DNA of 64,000 nt, from the NCBI RefSeq assembly GCF_037975245.1, contig NC_092568.1:29764001-29828000 (forward strand), written 5' to 3'. Numbering within the stretch: position 1 is the first letter of the stretch; each line of letters opens with the position of its first letter. This DNA comes from Apostichopus japonicus (Eukaryota > Echinodermata > Holothuroidea > Aspidochirotida > Stichopodidae). Below the pieces are notes generated by a model. That model made no database searches and was not told where the DNA came from. It saw only the letters and a list, made by a program, of their open reading frames with translations. Shown here piece after piece: positions 25,201 to 35,800 of the stretch. The position numbers and the translations under genes are program-made.

Positions 25201-28200
25201 TATTCTTTCCACAGTTTGAATTCAAAACACACACAGTACATAATTTTTTTTAACCGACAAGCTCTTCCTTTTGTCTGATTGCCATATGAGACGGCTAGGA
25301 GAAGCTAAGATAATTAACTCGTGCAGACAAATCAATCTTATTTTGAAAAGGGTGGATATCTCTCCTTATTTACTTCGTGGAATGGATCAATGAAAACGAC
25401 AATGCTACACCTGTTGCTATGGTTACCATCGCGGTTAATGTTTGCCTAAATTAGTATTTCACAAACTATATGACTCCCTGTGGTCGTTTCAAGGTGCTTA
25501 GCTCTATAGCCTATAATTCCCTGGATACTTTTTTGCAGGTAGGCAGCAAAATTGAAATTCTATACGGATTTTAGGGGATGATAAAAACCCTGTTGTATAA
25601 CATATTATTCTGGTATACAACATTAAAAAAATCGATTTCTGTTCATGCAGTTTCAATTCATTCTATTCTTACCACGAACAAAGCATTTATGTATCAGGCA
25701 TTATGACAATTTTCACAACACATTATGAACGCACTATAAGCCTGAAAGGACTCAAAACTGTAGCTGGAGAATATTGTATCTCTGCTAAGTTGGAAAATGA
25801 AAATGGGCACTTTATACTATCTGAACAAACTCCAGTTGAATTAAAGCATCAGACGCTGGTTCTCTTTTGCTTCCAGAATCATGTGAATGGAGATGGGGTG
25901 AGAGGGTGGGATGGGGAGGCTGAATATTCTGTATCAAGTACAAGAACATGGTCTGTAATCCAATGGTATGGACAAATGAGAATAAATAGATAGGAGGACT
26001 TTACCTTCATGTACCAAATTGTTTCTTTTTGTTTGGTACAGACTAGAGAATGCATAAAAATGGCTACTTTCCTCAAATTACAATTACCATCAATTAGATA
26101 GCTATTAGAAGGATCTAGCGTGGAGGCTGCATTTGGAATTGTGAAGGTGATGTCGGATGCTTTAATGTTCACGTAATTATGTCAGCAAAATGTTGCAGAT
26201 ATTTGATCCCTTCTATTTTTGACCGATGTACGATATCTTGTTGCAAAAATGAGGAATCAGCATAGAGTATAAATTAAGTATTTTCAATGTTTCGACTAAA
26301 ACAGAAATGCTGAAGTGATATAGATCCACAAATAATCAACATTTTGAATATTTTTCAAATATTGATTGTATCAGTTATTTTACATGGATTGAAACGTCGA
26401 TTTTAACTTATAATTGCTCAATGTTGATTTTATATTAATATGATGAGATCTGTTATGGAGACAGGTCTATTGTCACTTTGCAACTAACTGTAACTATTAT
26501 TTGTTAGTAAATGTGAAGATTTCATCAAATTTATTCACTAATCACTTTGTGTCATTCTCACTAATCACTATTCATTTTGTGTCAAAATTGCTAACATATA
26601 TTACCAGTACTAAGAACATGATATGTTGACAGGGAACAAATATTTCCATATGACTGGAATAAAGAAAACTGAAGTTAAAGGAGACACAAGCCAAGTCCCG
26701 CCGCAAATAGCGCCCCAGTTGGGAGATCCTCATTTTAAAGTGTGCCTTTGAGCTGTCGTTTTTTGTTTTATAAATCTGTCTCGTTATAGTACCAATAGGA
26801 TTTGAAACCATTTACCTGCTGTTTATCTCTTAATATTTTCACAGCAAAACTGTTAACAGCGATGACACAGACACCAAAGCCATCGTTATGTCACGTTAAC
26901 GGCTTCAGTATTTTACCATCGGTATTCACAAAAGTCCAATTCAGTTACAGAAAATAATCATTGTCGTAAATAATTAAACAAAAACATGGAGCACGTGTGG
27001 CTCAATGATGTCATATTTTAGACTTGATCAAGTCTTCACAGCCTTGTGTGTGAAAAGGAACATAATTAATTTGCGATATCTCCCAAATGGAAAAAAGTCT
27101 TTTCTTAGCTGTTTGGTGGAAGTTATTTATGACTGTTATCTCTACTACAAAAGACAAGTAATGATTGGTTGGGTTTTGTGTCTCCCTTTCTAATTGCTAA
27201 ATAGATTAACACACGCAAATCATGTACATCATAAAAGTTGTCCTCTATATATGAGAGAGCTATATATATATATATCACCTACCAAACTGACATGTAGGTC
27301 CTTGCCACTGCTTGGTACAAAGACAGTCGAATCCACCCACTAGGTCAACACACGTACCTTCATGCTGGCAGGGAGCACTCTCACAGTCATCCAAATCTGA
27401 AATATTGTGAAACAAATCACCCAAATATGGAATGAAACTGAACACTCATAAATATGGCAGAGTTTTGCATAATATTAAATACTGTATACAAACACGCACC
27501 GGTTGAGAGCGGTCAGTTATCTCCGTTTTGGAAATGTAGTATCTAACATCGGCTAATTCAAATGTTATTGTACAGGTGTACCAAGATTAAAGAAGCTGGC
27601 TGTGTTATATGACAACAAGTAAATGACCCACCACCAACCACCCCCACCCCCCCTCCTCCCCCCTCCCCGCCTCCATATGGTTAACTTCCTTTATATTTTG
27701 ATATAGCAATATGGCAAGGTATTCCAAAGCACCCATACAATGTGACTTTGTAATCCTTTTCAATCTAAAAGTTAGCCATCACTTTAATAAGTGTAACGTA
27801 ACCAGTTACACCTAATCGATTTGCACCATAATGCAAAGATAGGCCTACTTTCAAAGAAAAATTCACATTAACTTAATTCGATATGCATGAACCTTCTTCT
27901 TATTGTGGAATATTCAACAAACAATCTATTTATTCACCACAAACATTTTATCAGATGTAGAGACTAAAGAGGTCACACTTACTATCTTCACACAATTGTC
28001 CTGTCCATCCTGAAGAGCAGAGACATTTAAAACCAGCTGTAAGTTCCAGACACTGTCCACCGTGGGCACAGGGATTGGAATCACAGATCCTCTGGGCTAA
28101 AAACCAAAAGTGAGAAATGTGAGCAATGCATTGACAGACATAAAGAGCAAATAGTTTTCAGTTCATTTTGACTATAATCCAAATGCACTATACTTATCCA

Positions 28201-29748
28201 GTTCTACACAAAAGAATAGAAGAAAAAAAAAACTTTTTCAGCTGTCTGACATTGTCAACACTCATTCAGGGTCTGATAAAACCAAATCAATACTTGAAAG
28301 GGCTGAAATAAAGGACATTAAACCTTAAACAAAAAACCTCATTCAGAAACTGATGCAGAGTGCGTGGGATATATTGTGCATAGTGTTCATTGGTTCATCT
28401 TTTGGTCTAATGTTGGTAGATGCTCTTCTAGCTAAGTCAGAGGAGTTAATCTATGTAAAATACCTCAAACATTTCCAAGGTAGTTGCAGGAAGAATTTAA
28501 CAAGCTTTATATTATCCATCCTAAAAGGTTATGATGTGAAAGCATGACCGTATATTCGAACGGTAATAAATTGCTCGCCTCCTTGCATCCCTTAGAATGA
28601 TATCTTCGGAAAGTTCAAGGATAGCGGATTGACGTAAGTCGGACTCACCGATCTCGCAATTCTTGCCGGCGTATCCTTGAGGGCACTGGCAGGTGTAGTC
28701 ATTCGGAGAACTGTTAATACAGACTGCTCCGTGCATACAAGGATCCGTTCGGCCGCACTTGTCCAGATCTGAAATAAGAAATGTTGGCAATTCTGTTTAA
28801 TTTGGGGAGGTCGTGAGTCGGCAGACATCGACGACGAGCGAAATGTCAGAGTATCACACTCCCCTAGATGAAACAATGACGACTGTATTTTTCCTTTTGT
28901 CATCGATCAAGCTTCCCTCCAAATTAATTAAAGAAAAACTTTACTTAATATTAACCCAAGGGAAATAAAATGAGTACTGCTACCTGTTCTTAAGTGATAT
29001 CAATGGAAATATTTGCTTGACCTTGCAAAAACAGACAGCATATTGATTTATACAGAGATATGGACATCCAGGGATAGATGGAAAAACAACCGAGTGTAAA
29101 TTTCAAGAAAAAAAGTTGTACAAAAGATTAGAAAGAGCACAGAATGTAGGGGTCATAGGTTCACAACAATATTCCAAACTGTGACTCTTAATGCAGCAAT
29201 AGCAGCAGTTATATCTATCCAGCCTTTGGTTGAGGGGAACCAATTATGTGCCAACTCTTTGCTGGCGGTGCCAGTTTTGTAAACGTAGGACCTTGAAACA
29301 ACCTGTGACTGAGAAAACCCTAGGTTTGTTGGGGAAAAAGTAAGGAAAGCATCACAAGTTATGGGATGATAGAGAAAATGGTAACTTCCTAGATGGAATA
29401 GTTTGAACTGAAATATATCCTCTTCCATTTGAGTTTGATGAAATTTTGAGTACAACACTTTCTGGATAAAGAAAGAAAACATTCTATTACAAAGGTACTC
29501 CTTTATCTAGTTCAGTAACAGCTTAGAGCATCAAAGATGTGGAAAGTTAAAACGTTACATTTTTTTTTTCTTTGGTACGTTACCTTGATCACAAAGGATT
29601 CCTCCCCATTTACGGTCACAATTGCACTGCCAAGGGGTCGAGCAGGTCCCATGAACACACCCAGGATATGAAACACACTGATCACAAAGCCTGCCTTGCC
29701 ATCCATCCCGACACCTGAAAAAAGAACAAAGCACACACACATATTTAT

Positions 29749-29820
<72 letters not shown>

Positions 29821-32800
29821 CCATGTGAATATGAACACCAAGTATCCATTTTAACTGGTTATTTCTTGAACATCAGATCCCCCTTCATTTAATTAGACAG
29901 GGAATTTCTAGGGCCCGACAAATTGAACCGTGAGGACCAATTAAAATAAAAGTCCAAAAGTCCTAACACACCCATTCCGTTTGTGATTAATTACAACCAC
30001 CTCATCAAATCCTTTATGAGCTGTATCAAACAGGAGTTTGCATTATGCAAAGGCAGTCAGTCTGTAGGAGAATCATTTAAGGTACCCCTTCATGCTAGCT
30101 TTTTGTAAATCCCCGACCTTAGATTTCTATTCACTTCCTCCAGACCTCCCTTACCCAGTTTCCACCTCCGCAGGTAATTTCTGTTGCAGAAAACCTCGGT
30201 GCAAAATACATCCCCATATTACCCCGGGCACTGCGGTTAATATTCCCAATGTTGACAAGACCCCTTCTCTCTCTTGTGATTCTAACCATGTCATTTACTT
30301 ATTCTACTGTGTTCTTTGTAAAGAGGGAAATCATGAAGGTGATACAGGTTCTTGGATCTGCTTACATTTTAATAATCGCAAACAAAAAATTTGCAGGATT
30401 CCCCGTTTCCAAACATTTCAATTTTCATAGACATGCTCTCAAAAATCCTAACTATGTACTTAATTGCCTCGAACTTCAAATCTGTAACTGAACGTAAATG
30501 TAAAGAATCGATTGGATCTTTCGAATTAAGTCTCACATCACCGACTTCACAAGACTTGGGACCCCTAAACCACTACCAGTTCCACAAACATGTGAAGTCC
30601 ATTCTTTCTAAAGTAATGTTGAAGATCCAGGAAATAATTAAGTGTTCAAAAATTCTGTGCAGCAAATTTGAAGGCTCTGGTTTTGTCTTATTCTATAAAA
30701 TCATTATTTTTATCTGTTTAGGAGCAGTATATTGCTTTTTAGGTGCCTTTTAAAGTTTAATTGTTTTCAAAATTGAATTTAGATCCTTTCGTTTTTGATC
30801 CGTTAGACTGTCGTATAGGTTTTTCAATTTTTTCAGTTTTAGGTTTAAATTCCTATTAGTTTCGATTCTTATAGTTTGACCATTTTCGAGAGTTTTGATT
30901 CTTATTCCTTCAATCAGTTGCAATTCTTATTTTTCTTAATAGTTTGAATTCTTATTATCCTATTAATTAATATGTGCAATTCATAGTATGGTATCCTTTT
31001 TTGTGTATTTTCATGTATACTATTTGTATTATTCTTATTCCATCCTATCAACGTATTTTCTTATTGTGAGCATTTAATTGCCCATTTTTGGTGCTTAATA
31101 AAGTTTATTTGGATTTGAATTTTGAATTTGAATTTGAAATACTATGGTTCCTGTGTACAAAACTGCTTTACTATTTTTGCACATATTTATATACATGGTT
31201 CCCCAAGGTTTTTGTAACAAATTAACAACTTCTTCAAGACCGAAACATATCTTACAGTTCAGTATGAAGCCTACATACTAAAGAGAACATAATGTTAGGC
31301 TACCTATAGCAGCAACTGTCACTCTTGCAAAATGTATGTTAATAACTGCTAGTGTTAATGTGGTAAGCTACTATAGGAGAGAATCAACCATTCAAAGAAG
31401 TTTTAATATCCTGGTTGACTATATTTGTATAGTTGAAGATCATATGAGATCTATTTTATATTGGGCCGGTTCACAAAACTAGACTGAAATTGACCGAAAC
31501 TATGTTCACCAAAAGAAAAACATAGCATGGTAGAACTCACAGATTAAATTTTAATTTTGGAGTTCAACATGTTTTACAAGGATTACATAAATTTGACACA
31601 TGTTGACCTTTGACCTCTACCAATTCGGTGGTGTTCTTGCAATCACTAACCTGGTTCTACATAATAAGTATGAGGTTCCACAAATATGAACTTTTTGAGT
31701 TAATTTTTTTCACAAGATATCACAGACTTCTGTTAACCCCAAATGACCTTTGAACTTCACAGAAAAGATTAGGGCTCTTGTACTCAATAAGACAGATTCA
31801 CACACCAATTATGAAGTTAATCCACCTATAAATTTTTGAGTTACACTATTTACAAGTAAGTGTCATATATACACACACAGGTGCACACACCCATGCCATC
31901 ACCATCATCATAGATTCCTTCTGCCTCCAGCAAGGAATAAAAACTGTTTTTCTTACGGAAGGAGCAACTTTTTATATGAAGTGAAGAAAATATATAAATA
32001 AGAAGTGTCCTTTTCCGGAGTAAACATTACAATTTGCAGACTTTCAAGACCTTAAAGAGAGGTCTTTCATTTCCCATACTTTTTCCGTACTTTTTGCTGC
32101 CATGTGGGAACCATTTTTATAGCACCTTTTCAAGTTTGCATAGCATTTTGATATGCTATACGGGATCAATTATTTCCCTGTGATTTATATGATAAAATAT
32201 ATGATAAATTATTTATCTCTGTTTTTCACGAGTAAATAATATAAAACAATGAAGCAATGATTAATGATGGCTATACCATATCTTTAGTATAATCATATAC
32301 GAGGAGTGAAGTACAGTATTTATGTAGATGCATTCCTATATATACAACATACCTGCACTCATCAGGTAGAACGCAATACCCGTGTATTGCATGACATCCT
32401 TGGTAACATATAGCTGATGAAAGAAAAAACCAAAGAGTATGGAGAATTGAGAATGATTTCAACTTACCAGAAGAGCTACAATGAATTTCTGTATATTTGC
32501 AAATAAAAAATGATCATGCACATTTTGTGTGTATGTATGTGTGTGTGTTGAACCTATGTGTTTTTACATGTTGTGCAAAACAACAAGAATCAAATGCAAG
32601 ACCATAGACAGTATTCAATTTTTCAAATCGAATCAATTTGTTTCCTTAACCCATTTGATCTTATTTGTTTGGTTGGAGTTACATTTCCTTGTTCCATTTT
32701 CCTACGTGCCCACCCACTCCATGACCATCTCCATGACAGTTGCATGAGTAGGGGCAGTGGGAGACTGAGACTCCCATGCTTGAAAACCAACACCACAATT

Positions 32801-35800
32801 CATTCATCCCATGTGCAATTTAACTTTTCAACAGCAATCTTAAACGTTAATTTCTTACCCCTCTTACCATATTATCTGTACAGTCATTTTTCTTTATCTA
32901 TCATTTGAGAATTTTTATAGTACGTGCGAGTACACGAATTTCCATATTGGATCAATAAAGTTTTACTTACTTACTTACTTAGGAAGCTTACACTTTGTTT
33001 TGGTGTAAACTCTGGTAAACCAAAAAAAATCCAGAAAACAATGGTTCACAAATACCATGTAAAAGTTCATACAGTTGATGTAATAAATTAAATTTAAATC
33101 ATGAATTAAAAGAATCCTGTCTAAATGCTTCAATCTTATTTAGGAAAATTCAGCATTAAGAGTCATCCCACGAATTTACAACAAAGTCTTGTAAAAGTCA
33201 CTCGTACCTGTGTCACAATAACTGCCGCTCCACCCTTCGTGGCATATCTTGTCCCCATTCTCATCACAGTCGTAGTGACCGATGGGATCGTCCCTAGGCC
33301 TGCAAAACTTTTTGCAATCTGTATCGTGAAAGTTCTCATCGCATAGCACCCTGACTCTGTACTCTATGATGGCTGTTGGTCCATTATAAATTAGAAGGAT
33401 CCAGTTTGGTCCAGGTGCAATAATCCCTGACACGATCACTCTCTCAATCAGACAATAAGAACCTGAATTTTTGTGAGACATTTATAGCAATCAGTACAAT
33501 TTTCAGTACAAACCAACTTAATGTCATACTATCTCATTGTGTGTTATTACATGACAAAGTCCATACAAATGACCACTTGTACTGTTTGCTATAATGAGCA
33601 CATATGTGCGCTTACCCTGTAAAATGTGTACTTGTTCTCCCTGGACTGAACAACTTAAAATCATACTGTCCCATTGTGTGTTATTACATGACTAAGTCTG
33701 TACAAATGACAGCTTGTTCTGTTGTTATAATGAGCACATATGTGCGCATACCCTAGTGTGTCCTTTCCTTCCTGGACCTGACTTGTGACTTAAAAGTCAT
33801 ACTGTCTCATTTGTGTTATTACATGACCAAGTCTGTACATATGACAGCTGTACTGTTTGCTTTAATGAGCACATACATATATGCAATAAGCCCTTTAAAA
33901 TATCAACTTGTTCTCTCTAAAGTCATAGGCAAATAAGGTCTACCTTACCTACAGTAAGAACCAACTTACACCAGCATTACTGCTATAATTTCAATCAAAC
34001 CACTGATTGTTAAAATTCAATTCAATTCAGATTTATTCCTTGTATTATGGTAAACGAAAAACATAACACATGGTACAGTAGAATAATAACATTAAATAAA
34101 GAATATTAGCAAATAGAGATACTGTGAACTATGCTAGTGACCATACAAACAAGGCTCTAGTGAAAAGTAAAAACCGAATTGAAACTACATTCATGAGTAA
34201 AGGAAAAGTGAATAACTTTTGCCAAAACACCTACCATCACAACTGTAATCAGGATAATTTCTTGCTTCAATAATTAATGTGTATGTTTGCTGGAAGGGAA
34301 AACAGAATATTTTTATAATACGCAATGCAGATATTGTTATGGTGCTCAAATGAGAAGGCAGAATACACTTTTCATTATCTTCAGACTTAAAGTAATAATG
34401 ATACAAATGACCATCGAAATGGGTCATGATATTTGCCCAACGAAAAGTGCAGCAAAATAACATGACATATGTCCTTGTTTGGCTAGGGCAGCTAAAGTAG
34501 ATGGAAAGTTAGGTCTCAATTTCTTATTTCCAGGATACTAGATAAATACGTGTTGGTGGTCCTGCATGGGACTAGTAAAAAGTACAATATTGGAGGGACA
34601 CAGTCAGGGGCTGTGGAGGGCAGTGAGCACTGAAATGACTGAGGGAGGGAGATATTGGCATTGAGGTTTTCATACATTCCCTGGCACAGGTGAGCTGCCA
34701 CTTCAGGACATTTTTGTGGGAGATACAGGCCAGCTTTGTGCAAGCTGAAGTGTCTCAGAGTGATATATTGAAGACTGTCCTTGATAATTAATTTAGTCTT
34801 TGGGCATTGATTCTTCCTGTGAGCCTATGTGTTAACTCCATACAGAAGCTGAAGTAGCAGATGGGCAATCCAAGCTCACTGAGATTTCAGGTTCACTGTC
34901 TCAATAAAATTAGACTGGACCAGTTAAGGAAACTTCTAATAGTCGTTCCTGTCAGTATTAGTTCAATTCCATAACATAGTGTACGACACCCTCAAGTGGA
35001 GGTGTTCTGGCTGCTTAATACTAATATTGTGCTTATAATACTAGTCCACCATCAGTTCGGACTAGCTACCAAGTACCATAACAAGTTTACAATAACTTTC
35101 GTGAAACTAGGCCAGGCACAACAATAATGATAAACAAGTTATGTTGATACTTACCAACCAACCAAATAAAAACTGAAACTCGAAAAACAAGGAAGGTACT
35201 TCTTCAAAATTGTCGGGGTTGTCAAGTTCCAAAATATTGGTGTCAAATACAGAGCTATTTGCTACTCCAAACGAGCATTCCTCGGGAAAGTCAAAGCTAG
35301 TTTCGTAGTGTTTCAAACAACCCTCGAAGAAAGTATGACAAGACTCCGTACAGTCGTTTTCTCTTCTATGACCACTACAGCACCGACCATCCTGTAGTTC
35401 TCCGTACATATTTTGATAGCGCAGTATCTGCAGTTGAAATTTCCCTGTTCCTTGACATATCTAAACAGGACGAGAAAGTGACAAAATTTTCAGTGATGGT
35501 TTTTATGACATTATTCTAACATGACGACGGGCAAAACGTGCTCCAATTGAATCCAATATATTGTCATTGTAATAGCAAAGTGCTAAAGTTTATTGCTCTG
35601 TAGACCGGGAAGATATAGAAGGACCTCTTTATGTCCTGGACATAATAACAACTTCATTCAATATTTAACTGCTCTCAAATATGGGAAATGCTTTCATATG
35701 AATGATCAATTTTGCTTCCGTGTTTCCGTGCTCCTTCCTACTTGATTTTTTTCACCTTTATTTGTTTGTTCATCTTATCCCCCCCCCCCTACTTTTTGGT

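Larger units (their letters stand above)
20335..28768 (-). other. JAG: JAG exons 7-14: EGF repeats 3-10
   Basis: Exons 28649-28768, 27983-28096, 27283-27396, 23334-23447, 22448-22494, 21900-22073, 21202-21352 and 20335-20502. Several repeats carry the calcium-binding signature (NLDDC, DADEC, NINEC). EGF7 is split over the 47-nt exon and the next. EGF10 is interrupted by a longer loop between [17 protein letters not shown] and [10 protein letters not shown], a Jagged hallmark. In exon 8 the AG before CCCAGAGG must be used; the AG one step further in leads to a stop codon. Confidence 0.93.
29584..32413 (-). other. JAG: JAG exons 5-6: EGF repeats 1-2
   Basis: Exon 5 (32353-32413, 61 nt) encodes [19 protein letters not shown]. 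Exon 6 (29584-29714) completes EGF1 ([12 protein letters not shown]) and encodes EGF2 ([20 protein letters not shown]). These are the short, non-calcium-binding EGFs known as the DOS motif, which assists Notch binding in Jagged1-class ligands. The 2.6-kb intron between the two exons contains a decayed retroelement on the opposite strand and a (TA)n tract directly upstream of exon 6. Confidence 0.93.
33208..34289 (-). other. JAG: JAG exons 3-4: end of MNNL and DSL domain
   Basis: Exon 3 (34235-34289) is a 55-nt exon encoding [16 protein letters not shown], the last strands of MNNL. Exon 4 (33208-33462) carries the DSL domain, which contacts Notch EGF11-12. It reads [20 protein letters not shown], then [10 protein letters not shown] and [17 protein letters not shown], with all six DSL cysteines present. 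FCRPRDD is close to invariant in Jagged proteins. Confidence 0.94.

Noticed and set aside
30249-30753. Separate host genes on the plus strand within a Jagged intron
   Set aside because: The frames are successive broken pieces of one retroelement endonuclease.
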